Assembly (NCBI RefSeq): GCF_000801955.1
Contig: NZ_JSZO01000038.1
Location: forward strand, 34,786-98,785
Direction of reading: 5' to 3'
Origin: Ralstonia sp. A12
GTDB taxonomy: Bacteria; Pseudomonadota; Gammaproteobacteria; Burkholderiales; Burkholderiaceae
DNA: 64,000 nt
Numbering within the stretch: the first letter of the stretch is position 1; each line of letters begins with the position of its first letter. Below the pieces are notes generated by a model. It saw nothing but the letters and a program-made list of their open reading frames with translations, ran no database searches and was not told the origin of the DNA. Position numbers and translations under genes: made by a program. Positions 1 to 8,732 of this stretch are shown one piece after another.

Positions 1-34
1 AGCCATATATGCCATTCAATACGCTTTTCAGGCC

Positions 35-871
35 ATGCCAACCAAACCCTTGCTTCCCTTGTCGCGCGTGCAATCGACCGAAGGCCGGTGGCTCCATGCA
101 GTCGACCAGACCAGCCCTGCAGCGCGCGCGACGGCGCCACACAGCCATGCGCGCGGGCAACTTTTCGGGACGGATGCGGGTGTGCTTACCGTGCAAACGG
201 GAACGGGCCGTTGCGTGGTGCCTGCCGGGCAGGCGGTGTGGATTCCGCCTGGCGTGGAACATGGCGCCGAAACCCATGGACCATTTGTGGGGTGGGCCGT
301 CTATCTCGCGCCCGATGTGTGTGAGGGCTTACCGGAGGCGCCCTGCACGCTCTCTATGCCGGCGCTGCTGCGCGCGGCAATTTCGCGGGCGGCAACGTGG
401 GCAGACGACGCACTCGACGCCGCTCAGCAGCGCATCGCCGTGGTGATTGCCGACGAAATCCGCGCGCTCGTGCCGGTGCCAACCGCCCTGCCGATGCCAA
501 CCGACGCGCGCCTGCGCAAAATCGCCGACGCGCTCATCGCAGACCCATCCGACACCCGGCGCCTGCAGGACTGGGCTGACTGGGCTGCTGTTGCCCCGCG
601 CACGCTTACCCGGAGGTTCGCCAGCGAAACCGGCTACGCATTCGAAACCTGGCGCCACCGGCTGCGCATGATGTGTGCATTGGAGCGACTGGCAGCCGGT
701 GCACCGGTCACAACGATTGCGCTTGACCTGGGCTACGACAACGTCAGCGCGTTCATTGCCCGGTTTCGCGCGACCTTCGGCATCACGCCGGGGCGGTATG
801 CCGCCGGTGGATGCATCGGGCTCACGCTTACTTCTTCACCATCGGACAAGCCGATTCCGCCAGCGTGTTGA
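35..871 (+). CDS. AraC-family transcriptional regulator
   Basis: This 278-residue protein has an N-terminal cupin-like sensor half (about residues 1-130, with the GxxxxIPPGVEH-type turn near residue 70) and a C-terminal pair of AraC helix-turn-helix motifs. The first lies around residues 175-200 (LQDWADWAAVAPRTLTRRF) and the second around 225-258, ending in the typical GITPGRY signature. It should be a cytoplasmic DNA-binding regulator answering a small molecule. Its 3' end overlaps the convergent solute-binding-protein gene by 44 bp, so the last residues (after GRYAAGG) may be a non-conserved tail. The target is unknown; it could act on genes to the left of the window or on the convergent transporter gene. 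The ATG at 35 is the first in frame before the cupin region. Confidence 0.85.
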   Translation: MPTKPLLPLSRVQSTEGRWLHAVDQTSPAARATAPHSHARGQLFGTDAGVLTVQTGTGRCVVPAGQAVWIPPGVEHGAETHGPFVGWAVYLAPDVCEGLPEAPCTLSMPALLRAAISRAATWADDALDAAQQRIAVVIADEIRALVPVPTALPMPTDARLRKIADALIADPSDTRRLQDWADWAAVAPRTLTRRFASETGYAFETWRHRLRMMCALERLAAGAPVTTIALDLGYDNVSAFIARFRATFGITPGRYAAGGCIGLTLTSSPSDKPIPPAC

Positions 872-2030
872 ACGCCTGCTCACCCGGAATCGTCTGCGCG
901 AGCTTGTAGTAGTCCCACGGGCGAGTCGATTCCGCCGGCTTCTTGACCTCGAACAGATAGATGTCGTGGATCATCATGCCGTCGGCGCGCACGTAGCCGC
1001 CCTGGGTGTACATGTCGTCGATCTTCATCGACTTGAGCTTGGCCATCACGCGGTCGGAATCATCCGTGCCGGCGGCCTGCACGGCCTTCAGATAGGTGAG
1101 CGTGGCGGAGTAGTCCGCCGCCTGCAGCGCGCTCGGCATCTTCTTGAACTTGGCATAGAAACGCTCACCGAACTTGCGTGCAGCGTCGCTGGAATTCCAG
1201 TACCACGGGTCGATCAACTGCATGCCCTGCGCGGTCTGCAGGCCGAGTGCGTGGATCTCGTCGATGGTCATGACCAGGCCGACTACGCGCATCTTCTTGT
1301 CCAGGCCAAAGTCCTTGGCGGCCTTGATGGCGTTGATGGTGTCGCCGCCCGCGTTGGCCAGCGCCACGGCCTGCGCGCCCGAGCTTTGCGCCTGCAGCAG
1401 GTACGACGAGAAATCCGGTGCGCCCAGCGGGTGCTTCGTGCCGCCCACCACCTTGCCGCCGCCTGCGGCAATCACGCGGCGCGATTCGGCATCCATGTCC
1501 TTGCCGAAGGCGTAGTCAACCGACAGCAGGTACCACGCGTTCACGCCCTGCTTGCGCAACGCGCCGATGGTGCCGCGCACGTGGGCATTGGTGTCGTACG
1601 CATAGTGCACGGTGTAGGGCGTGCATTCCTCGTTGGTCAGGCGCGGAGTTCCGCCACCGAGGTTGATGTACACACGCTTCTTCTCTGCCGCGATGCGGTT
1701 CATCGCCAGACCCGCCGCTGAGTTCGGGCCGGCGAAGAGCACGTCCACGCCATCCCGGTCGATCCACTCACGTGCCTTGGAAGCGGCCACGTCGGCCTTG
1801 TTCTGGTGGTCGGCAGAGACGATCTCGATGGGCTTGCCGAGCACCTTGCCGCCAAAGTCGGCCACCGCCATGCGGATGGCTTCCAACCCGCCAGGGCCGT
1901 CCAGGTCGGCATAGACGCCGGACATGTCGGTGATGAACCCGATCTTGACCTTGTCGTCGGAAACCTGTGCGTGGGCGAAGGATGAAGCGATGGCAAAAGC
2001 CACCGCAGCCGTGGCGCGGCGTGCGTGCAT
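828..2030 (-). CDS. Branched-chain amino acid-type ABC transporter substrate-binding protein
   Basis: This 400-residue periplasmic protein belongs to the LivK/Peripla_BP_6 family. It has a signal peptide (residues 1-21, ending SFAHA), the opening KVKIGFITDMSG typical of the family, and a conserved Ala/Ser/Gly-rich ligand cleft. Relatives bind leucine, isoleucine, valine, amides, urea or aromatic acids, so the ligand cannot be read from sequence. The start at 2030 is chosen because CCAGGAGAC lies just upstream and the signal peptide begins there; an open frame continues further upstream but looks spurious. No permease or ATPase genes of the same system are adjacent, so it is either an orphan receptor or works with a transporter encoded elsewhere. 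Confidence 0.9.
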   Translation of the reverse strand: MHARRATAAVAFAIASSFAHAQVSDDKVKIGFITDMSGVYADLDGPGGLEAIRMAVADFGGKVLGKPIEIVSADHQNKADVAASKAREWIDRDGVDVLFAGPNSAAGLAMNRIAAEKKRVYINLGGGTPRLTNEECTPYTVHYAYDTNAHVRGTIGALRKQGVNAWYLLSVDYAFGKDMDAESRRVIAAGGGKVVGGTKHPLGAPDFSSYLLQAQSSGAQAVALANAGGDTINAIKAAKDFGLDKKMRVVGLVMTIDEIHALGLQTAQGMQLIDPWYWNSSDAARKFGERFYAKFKKMPSALQAADYSATLTYLKAVQAAGTDDSDRVMAKLKSMKIDDMYTQGGYVRADGMMIHDIYLFEVKKPAESTRPWDYYKLAQTIPGEQAFNTLAESACPMVKK

Positions 2031-2253
2031 GTGTGTCTCCTGGTGCGTTCTTCTTGTGTGTGCGTGCCGGTGGCCGCACCTCTTTGGAGCACATGGTAAC
2101 GATGTCATCCGCCGCGAACAGCCCTGGCGGGCGAAACACACTGTCAAGTGAGAGTCGACAGTGGAGAGCCAGTCGCGCGTATGGTGAGCGAGCAGTTCGG
2201 AACCCGGTATTGCCGAGTTCCGAACCCGCAGCTTCCTAGCACATGAAGTCGAC

Positions 2254-3618
2254 TTAGGCCGGCTCTGGCTCCGACTCCGCATCCTTTGTGAAGGGGCTCA
2301 TGACTTGCTCCTCGCCCTCCTCATCAACGGCATCAAACTGACGGCCAGGAAGAATCAAGTTGAGCAGCACGGCCACAATGGCGCCCACCGTGATGCCTGA
2401 CCCAAAGACCTCTTTCACGAAGGCGGGCAGCTTGTCCAGCAGCTCCGGGCGCATCGTGACCGCAAGCCCGCATCCGATCGAGACCGCGATGATCAGCGTG
2501 TTGCGCTTGGTGTGTTCGACCTTGCTGAGCATCTGGATGCCGGCGGACACGATCATCGCGAACATCATCAGCCCCGCACCGCCCAGCACAGGCTGCGGAA
2601 TCGTCACCACCAACGCCCCCAGCACCGGGAACAGCCCTGCCAGGAGCAGCATGACACCGGTGAGCGTCACCACATGGCGGCTCGCCACGCCCGTCAGAGA
2701 AACCACGCCAACATTCTGCGCAAAGGTGGAGACCGGCGGGCTCGACATCAACGCGGCAAAGGCGGAACCAATACCGTCACACAGCACACCGCGCGCGAGC
2801 CTGGAGCCTGGCATGCGTGTTTGCGTGGCCGCGCCGAGCGCCATGAAGGTGCCGGTGGTCTCAACGATGGTGACCAGGAACGCCAACGACATGGCGACCA
2901 TGCCCGACACCGGAAAGCTCAACCCGAAGTGCATGGGCTGCGGAAGCGCAAAGATCGGGGCACTACGCACCTGCGTAAAGTCGATCAGCCCCAGCATCAG
3001 GCAAAGCACGTAGCCGACGAGAATGCCGATGACCACGGCGGCGGCCGAGATGATGCCCTTGCCCCATTGCACCAGTGCGATAACCAGCAGCAAGACAAAG
3101 CCCGCGATCGCCAGATTGGCGGGTGCGCCGTAGTTGCTGCTGCCGAAACCACCGGCCGCCCAGTCAACGGCCACGGGCGTCAGCGACAAGCCGATCATCG
3201 CCACGACCACGCTGGTCACCGCATGCGGAAACAGCTTGCGAATGACCGGCATGAAGTAGCTGCCAACGATCATCACCAGCGACCCCACCAGCGATGACCC
3301 CAGGATGCCCGGCACACCGTGCTCCAGCCCCACACTGATGCCGGCGCCCACAAACGCGAAGCTCGTCCCCATCACGCAGGGCAACCGGATACCCACCGCA
3401 CCAACGCCCCGGCACTGGATGATGGTGACCACCCCCGACCCCAGCAGCGCGGCATTGACCAGCGCAACAACCTGATCCGCCGGCAGCTTCAACGCACCAC
3501 CGAACACCAACGGCACCGCGATGATGCCGCCCAACGCTGCCAGCAAGTGCTGCAACGCGAGCAGCACGGTTGTCATGAGAGGCGGACGATCTTCCACCGT
3601 GTAAAGCAGATGCTGCAT
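2254..3618 (-). CDS. NCS2-family nucleobase:cation symporter (xanthine/uracil permease)
   Basis: This 454-residue inner-membrane protein has about 12-14 hydrophobic segments and the opening YTVEDRPPLMTTVLLALQHLLAALGG, characteristic of NCS2 (UraA/XanQ/UacT-like) permeases. Members import uracil, xanthine, urate or related purines with H+ or Na+. The start at 3618 has the strong Shine-Dalgarno GGCAGGAGGAG just upstream. The C-terminal tail is acidic (DAVDEEGEEQ). The next gene upstream on the same strand is an 8-oxoguanine deaminase-type hydrolase, which suggests an oxidised purine or guanine-type substrate. The two genes are separated by a 343-bp gap holding a palindromic repeat, so co-transcription is uncertain. 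Confidence 0.9.
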   Translation of the reverse strand: MQHLLYTVEDRPPLMTTVLLALQHLLAALGGIIAVPLVFGGALKLPADQVVALVNAALLGSGVVTIIQCRGVGAVGIRLPCVMGTSFAFVGAGISVGLEHGVPGILGSSLVGSLVMIVGSYFMPVIRKLFPHAVTSVVVAMIGLSLTPVAVDWAAGGFGSSNYGAPANLAIAGFVLLLVIALVQWGKGIISAAAVVIGILVGYVLCLMLGLIDFTQVRSAPIFALPQPMHFGLSFPVSGMVAMSLAFLVTIVETTGTFMALGAATQTRMPGSRLARGVLCDGIGSAFAALMSSPPVSTFAQNVGVVSLTGVASRHVVTLTGVMLLLAGLFPVLGALVVTIPQPVLGGAGLMMFAMIVSAGIQMLSKVEHTKRNTLIIAVSIGCGLAVTMRPELLDKLPAFVKEVFGSGITVGAIVAVLLNLILPGRQFDAVDEEGEEQVMSPFTKDAESEPEPA

Positions 3619-3840
3619 GTTCTGTCTCCTCCTGCCACCCTCACCGCGCCTTGTTTTTTGCAGGCGTTTTACCGGTTTCAAGGGGGTGTATTGGGGCGCT
3701 GCCCGAGGCGTGCCCCGTTTCAATGGGTGCCCTCTGCACTGCTCGGGGCGTTATCGAATCACGCTCAACTTCCCACCACATCAAGTCATCTGTGATCTGT
3801 GGACGGTCACCTCCGTTGGTTGCTGGGCAGAATGGTTCTT

Positions 3841-3963
3841 AGAACCTGTTCACGATCCGTAGCGAGCGGCCCGAGGTTGGCGCGAGAAGCGCAGCCGTAC
3901 ATGGGTACGGCGAGCATCGCAGGGTCAAGATCGGGCCGCGCAGTAGGATCGTGAGCAGGTTCT
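3841..3963. repeat. Imperfect palindromic intergenic repeat (REP/MITE-like)
   Basis: The termini form an 18-bp inverted repeat, AGAACCTGTTCACGATCC at 3841-3858 against its complement at 3946-3963, with one mismatch. Inner parts also pair: CGGCCCGA near 3868 with TCGGGCCG near 3931, and a central GCCGTAC/GTACGGC hairpin around a 4-base loop at 3894-3911. The right end overlaps the stop codon of the deaminase gene. The rest of the 3619-3961 gap (3619-3840) shows nothing recognisable. It carries no ORF, so it could be a MITE or a REP-type element. Confidence 0.75.
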
Positions 3964-5347
3964 ACTGACCGCTGGCGCGCAGGACGAGTTGCTTGGCAAG
4001 GCTGCGGTGGTCAGACAGCACGCGTGGCAGGTCAGCAGTCTGCAGTTGGCCGTCACGCACAACCACGCGCCCGTTGATGACGCTCGTAGCCACGTTGCCT
4101 GGCGTGCAGAACACCAGCGATGCCACCGGGTCATGCCCACCGCCTGCATAGCCGACCGCCGACATATCGAATGCGACAAAATCTGCGGACATGCCCGGCG
4201 ACAGCGCGCCAATGTCATCCCGATTGAGCACGCGCGCGCCGCCCAGGGTGGCAATCTCCAGCGCCTCGCGCGCGCTCAGGGCCGCCGGCCCGTAGCCGAC
4301 GCGCTGCAGGAGCATCGCCTGGCGCGCTTCGCCCAGCATGTGAGCACCATCGTTGGAGGCGCTTCCGTCCACGCCCAGGCCAACGTTCACACCGGCATCG
4401 CGCATGGTGCGCACCGGTGCAATGCCAGACGCCAGACGCATGTTCGAACAAGGGCAATGGGCCACGCCGGTGCCGGTGCGCGCGAACAGCGCGATACCCT
4501 CGTCATCGAGCTTCACGCAGTGGGCATGCCACACGTCGTGGCCGACCCAGCCGAGGTCTTCTGCGTACTGTGCGGGGGTCAGGCCGAACTTCTCGCGGGA
4601 GTACGCAATATCGTTGTCGTTCTCTGCCAGGTGGGTGTGCAGAGAGACACCGTAGTGCCGCGCCATCTGCGCGGACTCGCGCATCAGATCGCGCGATACC
4701 GAGAACGGCGAACACGGCGCCAGCACGACGCGCAGCATCGCGTGGCGTCCACTGTCGTGATAGGTCTCGACGAGCCGCTGGCTGTCACGCAGGATCGACG
4801 CTTCCTCTTCCACCACCACATCGGGCGGCAGCCCGCCCTTGCTGCGGCCGACGCTCATGGAGCCGCGCGCAGCATGAAAGCGCATGCCCATCTCTTGCGC
4901 CGCCGCAATGGAATCGTCCAGCCGCGAGCCATTCGGATACAGGTAGAGGTGATCGCTGGTCGTCGTGCAGCCCGACAGCATCAGCTCCGCCATGGCGGTC
5001 TTGGTGGACACGCTGATCATCTCCGGCGTCAGATGCGACCAGAGCATGTAGAGGTTGGTGAGCCAGGAGAACAGCTCGGCGTCTTGCGCTGCCGGAACGG
5101 CCCGGGTCAGGCTCTGGTACATGTGGTGGTGCGTGTTGACCAGCCCCGGAATGACCACGTGGCCACGCATGTCGAGCACCTGCGCACTGCCGTCGTCCAT
5201 CGCGCGGCGGTATTGCAGGGGGAGTTCCGAGGTCGGGCCGACCCATTGCACAGCAGGCCCGTCAGCCACCAGTGCACCGTCGGGAATTTCACGGCGCTGC
5301 GCATCCATGGTGACCAGGACGTCAGCGTTCAGGGCGATGAGGGTCAT
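3962..5347 (-). CDS. 8-oxoguanine deaminase (amidohydrolase)
   Basis: This 461-residue cytosolic metal-dependent hydrolase of the TrzN/GuaD-like amidohydrolase superfamily carries the metal-site motif NTHHHMYQSLTRA near residue 73, HTHLAEN near 240 and VGLGVDGSASND near 330. The THHHMYQ context and the SDHLYLYPNG segment match the 8-oxoguanine deaminase subgroup (EC 3.5.4.32, making urate from 8-oxoguanine). Related subgroups deaminate guanine, methylthioadenosine or s-triazines, so substrate is a family inference. The ATG at 5347 gives the usual length. It lies between an NCS2 purine permease (same strand) and a LysR regulator, consistent with a small purine-scavenging unit. Its stop codon overlaps a palindromic repeat. 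Confidence 0.85.
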   Translation of the reverse strand: MTLIALNADVLVTMDAQRREIPDGALVADGPAVQWVGPTSELPLQYRRAMDDGSAQVLDMRGHVVIPGLVNTHHHMYQSLTRAVPAAQDAELFSWLTNLYMLWSHLTPEMISVSTKTAMAELMLSGCTTTSDHLYLYPNGSRLDDSIAAAQEMGMRFHAARGSMSVGRSKGGLPPDVVVEEEASILRDSQRLVETYHDSGRHAMLRVVLAPCSPFSVSRDLMRESAQMARHYGVSLHTHLAENDNDIAYSREKFGLTPAQYAEDLGWVGHDVWHAHCVKLDDEGIALFARTGTGVAHCPCSNMRLASGIAPVRTMRDAGVNVGLGVDGSASNDGAHMLGEARQAMLLQRVGYGPAALSAREALEIATLGGARVLNRDDIGALSPGMSADFVAFDMSAVGYAGGGHDPVASLVFCTPGNVATSVINGRVVVRDGQLQTADLPRVLSDHRSLAKQLVLRASGQ

Positions 5348-5448
5348 ATCGGCAATCGTTGGTGTTGGATTGCCGGCAGTCTATGGAAATGCGTTGTGCA
5401 GGGGTAAGAGCAGAATTTTGCTCAAGCTGAACACAAAAAGTGGACACC

Positions 5449-6369
5449 CTAAGCGGACACCTCAGGCGGCTGCGGATGAAGCGCCGCCAGCGCCACACCA
5501 ATGTTGCGCGCCATCAGGTCTGCTGCCGCGTTCTGCTGCTCCGTGTTGCGGGCCACCAGGGTGAGTGTCTGCGCCTGCAGGTTCCGGTCACGCAGCGGGA
5601 TAAACACGAGCGCCTGGCGCGCCCGCTCTTCCATCACATCCAGCGGGTTGAGCAAGGCAATGCCACTGCCGAGCATGACCAGCCGTTGAATCAGTGACAT
5701 GGACGTGGATTCCGCCGCCGGCGCCACTTCAATGGCGTTGCGCACGAAGGCGTCTTCCAGCATGGCGCGAATGGAAAGCGGAGCCGCCGGCAGGATCAGC
5801 GGATACCCCACACACTCACTCAGCAGCACCGAAGGCTGCGCCGCCAGAGGATGCCCCGGTGGCACCACCGCGCCGATCTGCCAGTCGCCAGTGGTCAGCA
5901 CACGCAAGGACGGCGCGTCCGGCAGGTCATAGCCCAGCCCCAGGTCAACATCGCCCTGTTCAACGGCCGCGACGATGTCTGCGATTGGCATGTCCTTCAC
6001 GCACACCGCGATACCGGGAAACTGCTGCCGGAAGTCGTGCACCAGAGACGGCATCAGCGAGCCCGCCAGGCCCGCCGTCACGGCAATCGACACTTGCCCG
6101 CGCCGGGCCCCCTTGAACTCTTCGATGCGCTCGCGCAAAGCCTCATGCTCGCGCAGGGTCTGGCGCACATGTGCCAGCACCATCTCGCCCAGCGGGGTCA
6201 GCCGCAAACGCTTGTTGATGCGTTCGAACAGCGGCGCGCCAAGATCGTCCTCCAGATCCAGGATCTGCCGATTGATCGCAGTCGGGGCCACATGCAGATG
6301 TTCGGCCGCCTTTCGGATCGATCCGCGGCGGACCACTTCGTCAAGGTAGCGCAGGATTCTGGCGTGCAT
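5449..6369 (-). CDS. LysR-family transcriptional regulator (purine module)
   Basis: This 306-residue LysR regulator has an N-terminal winged HTH (residues 1-60, RGSIRKAAEHLHVAPTAINRQ) and a periplasmic-binding-like effector domain (about 90-295) with GLAGSLMPSLVHDF. The ATG at 6369 is the natural start. It sits 101 bp upstream of the deaminase gene in the same direction, so it may head a purine operon with the deaminase and permease and regulate it. The short gap shows TGGACACC/CGGACACC repeated just before the stop, with no obvious terminator. The effector is unknown. The 288 bp upstream of this gene (6370-6657) shows no gene. Confidence 0.88.
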   Translation of the reverse strand: MHARILRYLDEVVRRGSIRKAAEHLHVAPTAINRQILDLEDDLGAPLFERINKRLRLTPLGEMVLAHVRQTLREHEALRERIEEFKGARRGQVSIAVTAGLAGSLMPSLVHDFRQQFPGIAVCVKDMPIADIVAAVEQGDVDLGLGYDLPDAPSLRVLTTGDWQIGAVVPPGHPLAAQPSVLLSECVGYPLILPAAPLSIRAMLEDAFVRNAIEVAPAAESTSMSLIQRLVMLGSGIALLNPLDVMEERARQALVFIPLRDRNLQAQTLTLVARNTEQQNAAADLMARNIGVALAALHPQPPEVSA

Positions 6370-6657
6370 AGGTGATGGAGGATCGGCGTTGCTCGGGGGC
6401 CCTGAACCGCATGGCGTCGGTGCGTCGCATTGTAGCGGCGAGGTTGCGGTGGAATGGATGGGGTGTCATCTGACACTGCAACCGGGCGATGTCGGCATTT
6501 CCGGCAATGGCTGCAGGATTTCACGCGATTGATCCCGGCCGTGGTTGGGTGGACGGATGGCTACACATTGCTAGAAACTGTGCCAACCCCATACCGCCTA
6601 CACACACAATGCTGACGAATCGCGGGTGTTGGCAACGTGAACACAATGAGGAACGAG

Positions 6658-7341
6658 ATGACTTTCCCGCTGCGTATGCAGGTCGTTCTGGCCGTGTTGA
6701 TTGGACTCTCGCAGAGCGCCTACGCTGACGCCCTGCCTGCATCGACAATGGTCAAAGGAGACCCTGTCGTCGACGTCCGGGGTCAGGACTCCATCGTCGA
6801 AAGCATCGACATGTCTCCGCAGGCTACGGCCTTCTGGCGAAGTATCCGCAAGGTCATCAACACCATTGATTTGAATGACTACGAGAAAGTTGCATCTGAG
6901 CTCTCGCTGGAAAGCACCTATCGCCGACCCTTGCAGCACCCGATGCAATTTTCCTACCCGAGCTTGTTGCAACTGCGCGAAGCAGTACTCGTGACCACTT
7001 ATCGTGTGAGGCCGACGGGGTCCGCAACGCGGTGGACGTTCTCGCCCGACCCAAGATTTCTCTGCCTGTCACGCAGAGAGGTCGAACAAAGCTTTGGCCC
7101 TGGCGAGAATGATTCTCGCGTTCCCCCGCAGGTCGTCGATGCTGGGTACGGTGGGGCGTTCGAAACGGCAACCAGTCGCTTGGGCTATTTTCACGCGATG
7201 CGTTATCAGGTCGGTGGTCTGAAACGGTACGTTGAAGTGTTGTTCTCCCCAGGCGGGTGCGCCGACGCCATTGGCCTGATGCAGATCAACACCGACGAAT
7301 TCGGGTTACCTGAGCCATCGAACGTGGTGCCGATAGAGTAG
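6658..7341 (+). CDS. Hypothetical exported protein
   Basis: I do not recognise this 227-residue protein. It begins with a signal peptide (MTFPLRMQVVLAVLIGLSQ, cleavage near AYA-DAL at residues 24-25) and is otherwise soluble and mixed alpha/beta by appearance, with two cysteines (FLCLS near residue 139 and GGCAD near 201) that might form a periplasmic disulfide. I chose ATG 6658 because GAGGAAC precedes it at good spacing; GTG 6637 and ATG 6646 are alternatives in frame. It opens a group of four small exported or membrane proteins on the plus strand that may form one transcript. The ending MQINTDEFGLPEPSN does not resemble a known family to me. Confidence 0.7.
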   Translation: MTFPLRMQVVLAVLIGLSQSAYADALPASTMVKGDPVVDVRGQDSIVESIDMSPQATAFWRSIRKVINTIDLNDYEKVASELSLESTYRRPLQHPMQFSYPSLLQLREAVLVTTYRVRPTGSATRWTFSPDPRFLCLSRREVEQSFGPGENDSRVPPQVVDAGYGGAFETATSRLGYFHAMRYQVGGLKRYVEVLFSPGGCADAIGLMQINTDEFGLPEPSNVVPIE

Positions 7342-7407
7342 TCCGCCCAGAAACGGAAACCTCACAACACCGCCGAGCGCGATTGCGGAACGAAAGAGTG
7401 AACGCCC

Positions 7408-7521
7408 ATGAGTACTCACCGCTTCGCAGCCCGGTTCGGAATCGCATCGTTGGTCTTTTTCAGCATCCTGCTTGGCATCGTCGTCAGCAGAATGCTCCCA
7501 GGGCTTCATATCAAGCGGTAA
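7408..7521 (+). CDS. Small single-pass membrane protein, 37 residues
   Basis: An ATG-initiated frame of 37 codons runs from 7408 to a TAA ending at 7521. The product has a short basic N-terminus (MSTHRFAARF), one continuous hydrophobic stretch (GIASLVFFSILLGIVVSRML, residues 11-30) and a short tail ending KR, which is the profile of a single-pass inner-membrane small protein. It lies 66 bp after the previous gene and 17 bp before the next, on the same strand, which favours a real gene within an operon. The ribosome-binding site is weak (GAAAGAG about 10 bp upstream), so expression is uncertain. Confidence 0.5.
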   Translation: MSTHRFAARFGIASLVFFSILLGIVVSRMLPGLHIKR

Positions 7522-7538
7522 CCGAAACCAGAAAAATC

Positions 7539-8099
7539 ATGCGGTCCGAATCCAGCAAAGACCAATCCGGCGACGACCCGGTAACACGCGCAGACAAGCG
7601 ATTGGTGTCCGCCATCAGTTGCTGCCTTGCGACGGTCCTCCTGCTTTGGGGCGCTGAACGCCTGCTCTACGAGATGGTCCGCGACAACCAACTTGCACAG
7701 GCCGAGCAGACATGGCCCACCGTAGATGCCACCATCATCCAATCTCGCGTTGTGTGGTCGGAGGGTGACCCTGTGAACTGGTCGCCGGTGTGGCAGTACG
7801 ACTACACGGTCAACAACGCCCGCTATATCGTGCAAAGTACGGACCTGGCTGGTGGCTTCTCCCAAGCGGTGTTTCTCACTCGGGAGCGGGCCGAGGATGC
7901 TGCAAATGACAGACCGATTGGTGAGCACGTTATGGCTTACTACGATCCCAGCGACCCCAGCCAGTCCGTACTGGATCGGCGAGATCCCGCGTGGAACTGG
8001 GGGGAGTTTGCCGCAGCTGTTCTTTGCCTGGTGTTGGCTGTGCCGATGGGCTTGGCGGGACTGCGTGAGTTCAAGCAGTATCAACGTCTGGCTGAATAG
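7539..8099 (+). CDS. DUF3592-like two-TM membrane protein
   Basis: This 186-residue protein has a transmembrane segment near residues 25-45, an extracytoplasmic domain of about 100 residues beginning with the pattern WPTVDATIIQSRV, and a second transmembrane segment near 155-175. That layout and the 'TWPTVDATI...YYDPSDPSQSVL' pattern are typical of DUF3592 proteins, which are of unknown function. The ATG at 7539 is chosen because the upstream in-frame extension overlaps the 37-residue ORF and has no membrane character. It follows that ORF by 17 bp, suggesting translation from one mRNA. The end RREF/LREFKQYQRLAE is cytoplasmic by the positive-inside rule. Confidence 0.75.
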   Translation: MRSESSKDQSGDDPVTRADKRLVSAISCCLATVLLLWGAERLLYEMVRDNQLAQAEQTWPTVDATIIQSRVVWSEGDPVNWSPVWQYDYTVNNARYIVQSTDLAGGFSQAVFLTRERAEDAANDRPIGEHVMAYYDPSDPSQSVLDRRDPAWNWGEFAAAVLCLVLAVPMGLAGLREFKQYQRLAE

Positions 8100-8175
8100 G
8101 CCTGCCACTGCGACAGGCCGCTGCTTGGCAACGTGCCCGCCATCAACAGGACCGAAGTTACGCAATCAACCAGCC

Positions 8176-8520
8176 ATGCGCACACTCCTTTTTCTTGCCG
8201 GCTACCTCGTGGCGTCTCCATCAATTGCCTACGTCGGCTATACGTGCACCTATAACGGCGAAGCCTACCTCGTCAGTATGACCTGCGAAGAGGCAATCAA
8301 GCGCGGCATCATCCCGCCGCCCAAGGAACCACGCCCTGACGCACCGGAATGCGCAGCTCTCAAGCAACAGAGAGCCGACACACTGGCACAACTGAACACC
8401 GCAATCTCTCTACATGGCAACGCCCCGGACGACGAGATAGCAGGTTTGGCGAAAACGTTTGAAGCGCTCGGACTCAAACAGAGCCAGTTTGGCTGCAAGG
8501 ATGCACCTGCCGTGCCGTAG
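8176..8520 (+). CDS. Small exported cysteine-containing hypothetical protein
   Basis: This 114-residue product begins with a signal peptide (MRTLLFLAGYLVASPSIAYV) and contains four later cysteines (YTCTYN, MTCEEA, PECAALK, FGCKDA), as expected of a disulfide-bonded periplasmic protein. The middle is proline-rich (IIPPPKEPRPDAPE) and the second half is helical and Gln/Leu rich. No family is recognised. ATG 8176 is the start that yields the signal peptide; the much longer frame beginning further upstream overlaps the DUF3592 gene and is rejected. It is the last gene of the small exported-protein patch. A gap of 212 bp without visible features follows. Confidence 0.65.
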   Translation: MRTLLFLAGYLVASPSIAYVGYTCTYNGEAYLVSMTCEEAIKRGIIPPPKEPRPDAPECAALKQQRADTLAQLNTAISLHGNAPDDEIAGLAKTFEALGLKQSQFGCKDAPAVP

Positions 8521-8732
8521 AGGCATCCGCTCTGAACTCCTCCTTTCCCAGGGTGGGTCCAAGGGAGCGTCCGCCGTATTCGGCAGCGCCTAGTCGTCGT
8601 GGCTCTTCAAGACACGAGTTGCCCCAGAGAACAAGCTGCGGTTGATACCGATGCGACCGAAGCAACACCCTCGCCCCAGCGCATGCGGTTCTTGTGTGTA
8701 ATGGTCGTTTCGCCCCGCCACATAGGTCTCGC

